Origin: Sipunculus nudus
Lineage: Eukaryota; Annelida; Sipuncula; Golfingiida; Sipunculidae
NCBI GenBank assembly: GCA_026874595.1
Contig: CM049319.1
Span: 67,051,917 to 67,115,916, forward strand
DNA: 64,000 bases
Reading direction: 5' to 3'
In this document: one piece after another, positions 54,652-64,000 of the stretch
How positions within the stretch are numbered: the stretch's first letter is position 1
How the letters are laid out: each line of letters opens with the position of its first letter
The notes under the pieces: generated by a model
Databases searched by the model: none
The model's input: only the letters and a program-made list of their open reading frames with translations
Told to the model about the DNA's origin: nothing
Made by a program: the position numbers and the translations under genes

Positions 54652-55775
54652 CAAAGTGAAACCTCATTGTGTCGAAGTCGAAGAGACAGGAGAATTTTCT
54701 TCGCACAAGCGGAGTTCGAGACAACCAATGTCTAAAATATTCAACCATCTTCCGCTTTGATTTTTATCGATACATACTGCACTTGTTTAGGGCTTACATA
54801 TAATATAGTTATCCAAATGCTTTTCTGAAAGTACAACACAAATTTAATTTAAAAATATATATTAATTATAAAAAAAGTACTACCAAAATATGATGAAGTA
54901 AATCAAAAAAGTGATATAAGAGGACATACATGTTTTAAAGTACAGGAACAATCATATGGTTCAGATCAGTTTCGGTTAAACACATCAATCATTCCTAAAA
55001 AGGCAGTAACAATCCCTAGCTTAAAACGAGAACGTTCCTTGCCAGAAACAAAGCTCTCTATTCCCGACAGGAATCTGAAGCAGTCATCAACGCTCTCTGA
55101 CGACTGTAGCAGCTTCTGCAGCTTGTGGTCAGCAGAGGCCGCCTTGATCTTCTCAGCCTTCTTGATCCATGTGCTCTGCGTGCTGGCGGGAATGTTGAAG
55201 TCCTTTACAATCTGTGTCTTTGTCTTGTCAGCACGTTTAGCTTCGAGTCACTGAGTGCTTGGTACTTCCACTCAATGGTCTAAACAGCAAGCTAACGCTT
55301 TCCAGACCGCGAAGAAGCCATAGCAAACAGGATACGAATAATATAAAAGTGAAGCAGTATTACGTACTCTTTGGAAAATAAGAGTCAATCTGATATATAT
55401 CTCATTTCCCTAATTGGCCAAACAGGTAAACAACGGACCAGGTGTGTAAACCATTGCGTTTAATGAGTTAGATCCTTGCCGGTATTAATTATGTTACTTG
55501 CCATTACGGCCGTTGGTATGATTGATCTACCGTGCACACCTGTTATCCAAACATTAATGCGGCATGGTCCGATTCGAAAGACAGAGCCATCGCGCTTGAT
55601 GATTAAGAGCCTTGTCGGTATTATTAATTACCGGTATAACCGATCATCACAGTTGACGATTGACGGGCCGTGCACAGCTGTTATCCAAACATTCACGCGA
55701 CCAAACTTCGAATTAAGCGATAGAACTGTTAGCTGGGGACCAACAATACACTTCGACACATCAGGTTTCCGACAC
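54652..55775 (-). mobile_element. pogo/Tigger-like DNA transposon, decayed
   Basis: The left end AGTGAAACCTCATTGTGTCG and the right end (reverse-complemented) GAAACCTGATGTGTCGAAG are related inverted ends with CGAAGTCG/GTTCGAG subterminal words. A transposase N-terminus lies inside (55018-55321). The inner right part (55440-55720) is a diverged direct duplication of about 139 bp around GTTATCCAAACATT. The exact right boundary is uncertain. Confidence 0.6.
55018..55321 (-). pseudogene. pogo/Tigger transposase N-terminal (CENP-B type) fragment
   Basis: It starts MASSRSGKR, then has two in-frame stops (after GKR and after LAV) and a frameshift. It then reads ADKTKTQIVKDFNIPAST and STWIKKAEKIKAA, matching the psq/CENP-B helix-turn-helix that binds transposon ends (..KK.EIA..F.IP.STLSTW.K..EKI). 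It continues to FLSGIESFVSGKERSRFKL and is cut off before the DDE catalytic domain. Confidence 0.7.
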
Positions 55776-56250
55776 ATCTGAGTTCGACACTAAAGGAGTT
55801 AAGTAAGGTTTTTACTGTTTGTTGCAGGGACTCCTCATTCTTTATGTCTTAAGTTATTTAAGTTATAACCTAAGTCATTTAAACTAACCAATTAACAGCC
55901 AACCTGACTCTGTGCAGGGTAGTGGAAACTCTGTACAAGAAGTCCATTCACCCGTCACTCTGCCTACGGACGTTTGAAACGCCATACGCGGTTTTTCTCA
56001 CACATTCTCTCTCTCTCTGTTTGTTGTTCAGGTTCATTTTTATTCTAATATCTTTCTTCTTTGGTACCTGCTGTTCATTTTGCCTTGCGTCAATTCAGTT
56101 GTATTCTTTTTCGTCATATTTATCAAAACAATACTTAAACGCTCGCAAAGTTATAGTTTCTGTTTTGATATTACGTGTTGACCATAGCTTTACAAATCGC
56201 AAGGTTTAAAACTTGTATACTCTCTGGGTTGATAATACGTGTTACACGTA
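55776..56250. other. Non-coding spacer between transposon and LINE
   Basis: No domain in the frame at 55922-56209 (a leucine/serine-rich hydrophobic stretch). Confidence 0.4.
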
Positions 56251-56254
56251 TTAT

Positions 56255-59200
56255 ATAGAAAAGAAAGAAAAGTTTATTCTGATAACGATAGGGCCACCAA
56301 CCCTTAGAGAATCATTTAGATATATTGTATATTTATAAATAATACACACATATACAATGTAACTTTCCATATAATTGGGGTATATTCATCATTAAAAAGT
56401 TTACACAAACAACTACTCTAGATAACAGTCTCCGAATATTTGTTTTTTTGCCACATATCTAAAAAATATTGCCAAATCTTGAAGTTTGTAGAGCACAATA
56501 TTTGTAAGCAAGATTTTCAGATTATATGGTCGTTTATTTAATATTTTCCCTGAATGAACTATTCGTTTAAACTCATAAATCTGATATTCAAGCAGTATAT
56601 GATATTCATCCTTTATTTTTCTTATTCCTTTAGTCATAAAAAAATTGCACCATCTTTAAGTATGGTGTATCTTACATTGTCTTTCTATTTCTATTTCTTT
56701 TGGAAAGTCACTTAGCCCATATTTTGCCATAACAGATCTTAAATTTGGTGATTCTATTTCTCTGGTTCTAACAGAACTGATTTTACAGAATTATACTTTA
56801 TCAATTTTGAATTGCGCTCAATTTCTGCATGCCATACCTGAAGGCACAATCCTCCAACCTTTGCACCAAATTGGGCCTAAACCTAATTTATTTACTTGTA
56901 GTTTTATAAATGCAGCCCAAAAAATTTTTCCAATATCACCATGTTGCTTCATATTCTAAATGTTACATTAGGAAATCTACTTTTTTCCATATACAAAAGT
57001 TTACACCAATACCTTATGCTACGACTAATATATTTTACCCATAACGGTTTTCTTCCGCACTCCCCAAGGATCCCAAAATTTGACGTGGTCACCTTTATCC
57101 CTAACAACTTTTTACAATTTCGATATTGTACGGTTTCGATTTGATAACATCTAATATATTCCCAAAGCTCTGACCGATGTAATAATTCGGTAATATAATT
57201 TTATCAAAAAGCTTGATTTTTTTTAAAGGCAGTATGCCACATTTTGTGTCTATATTTTTTTTAACATAGCTGTTTTCATTTATGAAAATTCTGGCTTATC
57301 TGACAGAGCTCATGTTTCCATGATAGTCTTGATGGGAAAGTTATCCCCAAACATTTATAATAATTAACAACACTAATGTTTTTACCCTTGCATGTCCATT
57401 TTTCAGCATTCTTGAAGATACCTTTATTTCTATTTGTGACTTATTGAGATTTACCTGCATCCCCCACAAAAATAACATCCACTATATAAATTGATTTCTG
57501 CAAATTACCAAGCATGTCAGCTAGTTCAGTGATATCGCCCGCATGCATTTATATTAAAATCTCGGGTGCATTTTATTTTAATGATATTCTACGAAAATTT
57601 CTTGCTTTAATCATCTCATACAAATGATTAAGAAATATATTAAACAATATTGGGCTCAATACACACCCTTGTCCAGTTCCCTTCTTACAGTTAAACTATT
57701 CAGTTAACCCATCTGAAGTTTGTACACGTGCTTTAAGTGCAATATACATTGTTCTCATTACCAATTATTTATTTCCATAAATCCGATATTAAATTGAATT
57801 ATGAAATAATAAATAATGTTACTCAGAGTCAAACGCTGTCGAAAAATCGACGAAATAACAACAAAGTCGTCCCCTTTGTACATTTAAGTATTTTTTAGCA
57901 ATTAGTTAAAAAAAAGTTATCAACAATACTGTAACCTTGTTCATTGTCCTTTGCCATTCGTGTCAATCTCTTAAATAATATTTTACACATCATTTTTCTA
58001 AAATTACTAAGTAATGAAAGGCCTCTGTAGCTCTTAGGATTGTCTGTTTGACCCATTTTATGTTTCGGATAAATAATAGCTCCTCTCCATTTTCTTGGGT
58101 ATTTATGGTCTCTTTTTTTTTAATAAATTTTATTGCTGAAAATCATACAATACACATGTCACACATAATTGTACAAATCACATCAAATACAATATAAACA
58201 AATATATACAAAGCACATTGCCTGGATATTATTCCATCTATGTTAAAAATGCTTCCTTACTTTTCCCCATTTTTCTAAAAATTGAATATATAATAGCAAA
58301 ACAGAAAAATAAGATTACTGCACATTTAGAAAAATGGGGAAAAGTAAGGTATTTATGGTCTCTTGGTATTTTGTTATACAGTAAAGTTAAATATGGAACC
58401 AGTACATTGCGAGCTGTTTTAAAATATTCTATTGGAATGCTATCATAGCCTGAGGATTCTCCAGCGGGCATTTCATTGATTGCATTGTGCACTTCTTGAT
58501 CAGTTATCTCATAATTTAGATCTATAGGTTGGTTTCCTATACACTTAAAACAAAATGCATCGTGATCGAGAATAGCCTTTTCTATTATATTATCGTTTTT
58601 TTCTGTGTTGTTTTTAGGTTTATGAAGCAGTCCTTCAAATAGTCTGAATAAGTCAGCTGCATTAATATCACACTGTCTTGTCTTATTTAAAACCTCTGAT
58701 CATGTGCCAGAATTATTTAGGATTATTTTTAGACTTAAGAAGTTTAACTTTATTTAAATCTTTTTGTAACATTTTCTTTTGACTAATTATATATTTAAAT
58801 TATTTATTAGCATCTAAAATTCCAGTCGATAAATTTTAAGAATTCCGCGCCTGTATTTATTCACCATACAATGCTTGTGGCTTTTAGTAATAACACTCTT
58901 TTTCCCCCCACCGTACCGGTTGTATCTTGTTTGTCCGTTTGTTTCCCCTTTATTCATAATAAAGGCTGAATCAATTAGTATTTTTTTTCAAACGTTCCAT
59001 TGCTGTTTCTACGTTTAAATCCAATATTTAACAAAATGTTCGAAAGAGAATGCATTAGTAACACTTTGTAAATTACTAACATATTGCTGTTGGTGCTCTG
59101 CTTGATAAACTTAATGAATTGGTGCGTGTTGTGGTGCATGAAGGGCTCCAGGCAGGAGGAGTGATCTCCTTCGTTGTGTTGTATATACCACATGTCAACG

Positions 59201-60020
59201 GATAATGGCCAGAGTAACCTAGCGCCACAATCTCAAATGAGGTGACAAGTGAATATAGTACACTTGATACCATTGTATAATCCATACATTAGCCCCATTA
59301 TACGATATACAAGTTTATTCTCCGTTTTTATCCTTTTCGAAACGCCCATTTAAAAAATGTGCATCCAAGGTACAATATAAATTAATTGAAGTTCGACCAA
59401 ACCTATTTGGCTCACTCATCTGGTCTTTTGAGTTTAAGGGTATACAAAAAAACATCATATACGTGATTCGTATCTTCTGTATAATCATTATTTCCAACAA
59501 TGTAATCATTCAAATTGCCTGTCCTTGAATTAAAATCTCCAGCTAATATTAAAGAGAACTGGCCGTATACTGCAATTATATCTAATAAATAACTTTCCAA
59601 TATTGTTTTGCCCTTCGTCAAATCCCTATTAAAATACACAGAGGAACCATCTGGCGGTATATTAACAAAGGCTATCAGTTCCGAATACCTGTATTAAATA
59701 TATATTCATCTATTAATACAAATATTACATCTTCACTGTGTTCATAGATACTTTTGACATATTTTGTCATGTGATTTCCTATGTAAACATCCATGCCCCC
59801 TGAATATCGTCCATGTTTGATTTTTTAATGCGCATATTCTCATCAGCAGTATATACTCATTAAGCAGAGTAAAAAAATGATCACTTTTGTTAATCAAAGT
59901 TTACAAAGACCAATAATATCAAATTTGCCATGAACTCTAAGATTTTTCTTTCTCCCATCAAGCCTTCTAGTCCCTGTACATTCCAACTCACTAATGTGAT
60001 CATTTCATTTAACTCATTTT
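56255..60020 (-). pseudogene. Decayed LINE (endonuclease-reverse transcriptase)
   Basis: Read from high to low. Endonuclease: VSWNVQGLEGL near 59985, GRYSGGMDVYI near 59800, GDFNSRTGNLNDY near 59530, SNxFGR..I and LNGRFEKDKNGE near 59400, MDYTMVSS near 59280. Linker: LQKDLNKVKLLKSKNNPK near 58740. RT: EMPAGESSGYDSIPIEYFK near 58450, then PKSYRGLSLLSNF near 58010 and GQGCVLSPILFNIF near 57660. A C-terminal piece ends at 56413, with AATAAA on the minus strand near 56271. Many stops and frameshifts. The plan is that of an APE-endonuclease LINE; the clade is uncertain. Confidence 0.85.
58099..58364 (-). mobile_element. Retroposed insertion inside the LINE's RT
   Basis: A 16-bp target duplication GTATTTATGGTCTCTT (58099-58114 and 58349-58364) brackets 234 bp. 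On the minus strand the insert ends CAATAAAATTTATTAAAAAA, i.e. a poly(A) signal and tail. Its 5' portion is an inverted repeat: CTTACTTTTCCCCATTTTTC (58256-58279 with flank) against 58325-58348. Removing the insert and one duplicate restores the surrounding RT reading (HKYP|RKWRGAIIYP). Confidence 0.8.
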
Positions 60021-60251
60021 TCATATTAATCCTTACATCAAAGATCTTTTCTTATGCCATTTCCCTCCAATGAGTGCGCAAGGGCAAGACTACTGCAAAT
60101 TGGGCTGCGGCCTCTCCCCTAGCTGTCAGAGGTAACTCGCCTGTTTCTGGCAATGCGGTTTTCTGCGACACGCTTCGTCTTCGTCCAACCTGTAAATTTC
60201 AAATTGTAGTTTGATGTAACGCAGCATCGCGTAATTTCCGTCTTTTCTAGC

Positions 60252-60611
60252 TTGCTTAACGTAACAACAAACTGCCTTTCGTCATCACCAGTAAATGATC
60301 CACCCTCAACTCCAAAAATCAAGACCACTGCAACACAGACTACGCTGAATACCAGTACACCCATTACTCTTCTAAACTCCACACTATCAAATCCAACGAG
60401 TGAAGATTCGTCTGTAACAGCCTCAACTATCAGCTTCCGAGACGTAAACACGTATCCTAGCACAGACGCTTCCACAGAAGTACACAACGACTCCAATGTA
60501 AACCCAGCAACATGCCATGTAAACAGACCTCAGAAGAAATCAGGGAACTCTACGCCGAAGCCTTCACACGAACACAACACAAAACAAGGCCCTGCCAATC
60601 CTCTTACGTAA
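60252..60611 (+). pseudogene. LINE ORF1 leader, Ser/Thr-rich, out of frame
   Basis: Open 119 codons rich in Thr/Ser/Pro/Asn (TTATQTTLNTSTPITLLNS), ending at a stop just as the esterase frame begins one base over. The overlap of 60512-60611 suggests a single-base indel broke a longer ORF1. The true ORF1 start is not clear. Confidence 0.5.
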
Positions 60612-61129
60612 CTGTCCTGGGGGACTCAATGACAAAGAACTTGAACTCTTCTGACCTCTCCGAGGAAACCAAAGTCAATGTGCATGTGGACTCAAGTGTG
60701 TTTACTTTTGATCATGCTATTGATAGGATCAAGCAAGTCAAATCTGACCATCTTCTCATACACATCGGTACAAATCATGTAAGCAAAGAAAATGCAGACA
60801 CTAGCATTCGTAAGTTCCGTAAGATTGTGCCAATTATAAAACAGAATCCTAGTATTAAGCACGTCACAATTAGCACAGTGATTAGCAGACCCTCTAAGAT
60901 ATACTCTAAAAGAATAAGACTTCTGAATGCCGCACTAGAAATCTACGCTGAAAAAAACGGATGGACTCTGCTAATGAATGATAACCTTGGTCCATTTACA
61001 CTAAAATCTGACAACCTCCATCTAAACAAGAAAGGCTCAAAGGCATTCCGTTCGAATATATGTGATGTAATCAAAATCGCAACCTCTCTTAAAAATTTTC
61101 ACAAGCAAGCAGTAATAGAATTAACATGA
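60512..61129 (+). CDS. LINE ORF1 esterase (SGNH/GDSL) domain
   Basis: 205 residues. Block I VTVLGDSM (Ser 39 nucleophile), block III HIGTNH (86-89, Asn 88), block V SDNLHLN (Asp 167, His 170): the catalytic set of SGNH hydrolases is complete. In CR1-type elements this domain is thought to assist retrotransposition through lipid/ester hydrolysis or protein association. The stop TGA (61127-61129) overlaps an ATG (61126-61128) as ATGA, a layout suited to reinitiation for ORF2. Confidence 0.82.
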   Translation: MPCKQTSEEIRELYAEAFTRTQHKTRPCQSSYVTVLGDSMTKNLNSSDLSEETKVNVHVDSSVFTFDHAIDRIKQVKSDHLLIHIGTNHVSKENADTSIRKFRKIVPIIKQNPSIKHVTISTVISRPSKIYSKRIRLLNAALEIYAEKNGWTLLMNDNLGPFTLKSDNLHLNKKGSKAFRSNICDVIKIATSLKNFHKQAVIELT

Positions 61130-62668
61130 ACAGTACCCCTTACAACGAGAGTTACTTACCTGGTCACAACAATGACGGGTTCATTCCCGATTATCAAAAC
61201 GCATGATGATGGTACCTCAATTGAAACACTCCTACAGTGTATCCGAAAGAAGAATGGCCTAACTATAATCCACTTAAATGTAAGAAGTCTTCCTCCCAAG
61301 TTCGACGAATTAGTGCTCCTCTTAAAGGTTGGTTAGGTCCATGTAGTATGTCTCACTGAGACTTGGTTGGACGATAGTATCGCAACCCGTGAAATCGAAA
61401 TCCCGGGGTATACTCTCTACCGAAAAGACCGAAATAGGCATGGTGGAGGTGTTGCCATTTATGTACAAAGTTCCTTGCAATCTACCGTATGTCCTTTTAT
61501 TTCTAATGATCATCTAGAAGTAATCTGGGTCCGAATTCAATGGAACAGACGTAACTCTCTGATCGGGTGTATATATAGACCGCCTCACTCTGACAAAAGT
61601 TATTTACAACTTCTCTTCGATAACATTAGCCTTGCTATGGCTAAACATGTTCATACAGTGATCATAGGCGATTTTAATATTGATTTTAATAACCCCAAAC
61701 CGTCTATAAATGTTGAGTTGGTGAATATGGCCACATCATACAACCTTCATCAACTTATAACCTCCCCAACTCGAGTCACCGCAACCTCATCCAGTACGAT
61801 AGATTTGATTTTTACAAATACACCCGGTATTCACTCATCATCCGGCGTTATTCCGTGGTCACTTAGCGATCATCATATTATTTTTACCCGGCTCTCAGGA
61901 GGCTGTTGCCAAAAAGGAACCAAATTTGTGAGAGTTAGGTCCTTTAAGAAATTTGATCCCCTTGCCTTCAAGCGGTCCATTCAGTCATCATTAACATTTC
62001 ACTGTCTTCCCGATGTAAATGATGTCATCTCAGCCTGGAATCTATGGCATGATGAATTTCTGACCATATGTAATAAACACGCATCTTTTAGAACGTTTAG
62101 AGTTAGAAATAATAGACACAATCCCTGGATGTCACCTGATATCCAGCGTCTAATATATAACCGAGAACGCATTCGTAAATCTGCTGTGTCAAATAATGAT
62201 CCACAGCTGTGGGCACAGTTCAGGCGGTTACGTAATCGGGTCACTTGCATGATCCGTCAACTGAAACGTTCCTATTATAGACACAAGGCACAGTCATCAA
62301 AATCTCCCAAGGAGATTTGGCAGTCTTTAAAACACGTGATCAATCCAGTTAGACGGGGTCAAGATAGTCCAGATCTAACTGCGGATGACCTGAATGACTT
62401 CTTTGCCTCAGTTGGAAAAACTTTAACTAAAGCATTTACCAAAGATGTTGTGCAGGACCAACCTGATTTTACTGATTCTCGGTTTTCAATCCCTCAAATG
62501 AGCCAACAGGATGTCGTGAAACTTCTAGTCGCATTTAAGAATAAACACGGAATCGATGTCCTCAATATGCCGGGGTTCTTACTTGGAGAGGCCGCGGTCA
62601 TCTTAGCGCCATCGCTGACACATATTCTTAACTTATCACTCAGTACAGGAATACCCTGCAAACAATAA
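61126..62668 (+). pseudogene. LINE ORF2: endonuclease plus start of reverse transcriptase
   Basis: From ATG 61126 a frame of 26 codons ends at 61206 and must shift to join the frame from ATG 61172 (GTSIETLLQCIRKKNGLTII). That frame meets TAG at 61334-61336, after which the long frame 61337-62668 continues. Endonuclease motifs: IIHLNVRSL, CLTETWLDD, GGGVAIYV, CIYRPPH, IIGDFNIDF, SSSTIDLIFTN, LSDHHIIF, so all metal-binding and catalytic residues are there. RT begins LLVAFKNKHGIDVLNMPG and ends in LNLSLSTGIP, where host or satellite sequence takes over. One frameshift, one nonsense codon and 3' loss make it non-functional. Confidence 0.85.
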
Positions 62669-64000
62669 TGCGTTCTAAAAACGTCCTTACAACGTTTAAG
62701 TTAGGTTCGGATAACATTATTTTGAAACGTTCTGTGCACGCAAAAATGTATGGTTTTATGTACGGACTGTGAACGTAAAATGAGACGTTCGTTGCCGTTG
62801 TTTTTATTACGTGTTTGCAACGTTTTATCAAGTCGTTGTAGTTATGTTAAGAATACGTCTAATAAACGTTTGCTCCTAGTACAATGCTAACGTGTAAGCA
62901 ACATTTCTGTTAAAACGTTCTGTGCACGCAAAAATGTATGGTTTTATGTACGGTTTGTGAACGTAAAATCAAACGTTCGTTGTCGTAGTTTTTATAACGT
63001 GTTTGCAACGGTCATCAAGTCGTTGTAGTAATGTTAGGAAAACGTCTGATAAACGTTCGCTATTAGTATAATGCCAACGTGTAAGCAACATTTCTGTTAA
63101 AACGTTCTGTGCACGCAAAAATGTATGGTTTTATGTACGGACTTTGAACATAAAATCAAACGTTCGTTGTCGTAGTTTTTATAACGTGTTTGCAACGGTC
63201 ATCAAGTCGTTGTAATTATGTTAAGAATACGCCTTATAAACGTTTGCTATAAGTATAATGCTAATGTCTAAGCAATATTTCTGTTAAAACGTTCTGTGCA
63301 CGCAAAAATGTATGGTTTTATGTACGGACTGTGAACGTAAAATCAAACGTTCGTTGTCGTTGTTTTTATTACGTGTTTACAACGGTCATCAAGTCGTTGT
63401 AGTAATGTTAGGAAAACGTCTCAAAAACGTTTGCTCCTAGTACAATGCTAATGTGTAAGCAACATTTCTGTTAAAACGTTTTGTGCACGCAAAAATGTAT
63501 GGTTTTATGTACGGTCTGTGAACGTAAAATCAAACGTTCGTTGTCGTAGTTTTTATAACGTGTTTGCAACGGTCATCAAGTCGTTGTAGTAATGTTAGGA
63601 AAACGTCTGATAAACGTTCGCTATTAGTATAATGCTAACGTGTAAGCAACATTTCTGTTAAAACGTTCTGTGCACGCAAAAATGTATGGTTTTGTGTACG
63701 GACTTTGAACATAAAATCAAACGTTCGTTTTCGTGGTTTTCAGTACGTGTTTGCAACGGTCATCAAGTCGTTGTAATTATGTTAAGAATACGCCTTAGAA
63801 AAATTTGCTATAAGTATAATGCTAATGTGTAAGCAACATTTATGTTAAAACGTTCTGTGCACGCAAAAATGTATGGTTTTATGTACGGACTGTGAACGTA
63901 AAATCAAACGTTCGTTGTCGTTTTTATTACGTGTTTGCGACGTTCATCAAGTCGTTGTAGTAATGTTAGGAAAACGTCTCATAAACGTTTGCTGTTAGTA
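62667..64000. repeat. 187-bp satellite array with higher-order period
   Basis: TCTGTGCACGCAAAAATGTA recurs at 62731, 62919, 63106, 63293, 63480, 63667 and 63854: steps of 188 then 187. The array runs off the window end. Each monomer is rich in AACGTT/ACGTT words. Variants cycle every third monomer (ending types GCTCCTAGTAC, GCTATTAGTAT, GCTATAAGTAT), giving a higher-order unit of about 561 bp. The first monomer is the most diverged, as expected at an array edge. Confidence 0.95.

Larger units (their letters stand above)
60250..62655 (+). mobile_element. CR1-like LINE, 3'-truncated
   Basis: Two reading frames in LINE order: ORF1 with a Ser/Thr-rich leader and an SGNH esterase domain, then ORF2 with an apurinic-type endonuclease and only the first part of the reverse transcriptase. 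CR1-group LINEs are known to carry an esterase in ORF1. It stands head-to-head with the minus-strand LINE at 56255-60020. It stops abruptly where a 187-bp satellite begins, so the RT palm, 3' UTR and tail are missing. No intact copy here could move itself. Confidence 0.85.

Noticed and set aside
60119-60496. 125-residue minus-strand protein with a hydrophobic stretch
   Set aside because: It is the antisense of the Ser/Thr-rich LINE ORF1 leader. The hydrophobic run is the complement of Thr/Asn codons.

Overview
The window is AT-rich animal genomic DNA: spliced genes with GT/AG introns, large introns, many microsatellites and dense layers of transposable-element relics. No bacterial operons, rRNA genes or CRISPR arrays were seen. 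The repeat style suggests a marine lophotrochozoan, most likely a bivalve mollusc. That is inference: it rests on a Penelope/retrozyme-type hammerhead ribozyme, an esterase-carrying CR1-like LINE, (TA)n-rich introns and repeats of a kind familiar from molluscs. No sequence here names the species.

Genes. (1) A minus-strand SLC17-type (sialin/phosphate-transporter-like) major facilitator gene. Five exons (13807 down to 7390) agree in splice phase; the 3' exons were not found and may lie before base 1. Its introns hold a SINE, a hAT-like MITE, a solo LTR and a 33-bp minisatellite. (2) A complete plus-strand gene at 36663-39846: six exons that join to a 272-residue four-helix membrane protein of MS4A/CD20-like architecture, with a poly(A) signal at 39951. 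(3) A terminal exon at 20238-20527 encoding a cysteine-rich Link-like domain. Two other possible coding pieces (15901-16104 and 28131-28427) are weak.

Mobile elements. 30984-31567 is a compact terminal-repeat retroelement (TRIM-like): three ~155-bp LTRs, a tRNA-Pro primer site, purine tracts and a 4-bp target duplication; a solo LTR of the family lies at 5815-5929. A second LTR family (~840 bp) has four copies (11277, 41012, 46462, 49104). Two pogo/Tigger-like elements lie at 48700-49760 and 54652-55775. A decayed Ty3/gypsy pol lies at 42746-45130, with another RT scrap at 19378-19490. A decayed minus-strand LINE (56255-60020) carries its own retroposed insertion, and faces a plus-strand CR1-like LINE (60250-62655) with an SGNH esterase ORF1 and an endonuclease ORF2.

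The most unusual items are: a well-formed hammerhead ribozyme on the minus strand at 40387-40434; a 1,034-bp inverted-repeat-ended element (51079-52112) packed with ACCAA/TTGGT motifs and interrupted by a SINE; the TRIM with a tRNA-like internal promoter; and a 187-bp satellite (62667-64000) with a three-monomer higher-order period that begins where the CR1-like LINE breaks off inside its reverse transcriptase. Much of the remainder is non-coding DNA in which I see nothing assignable.
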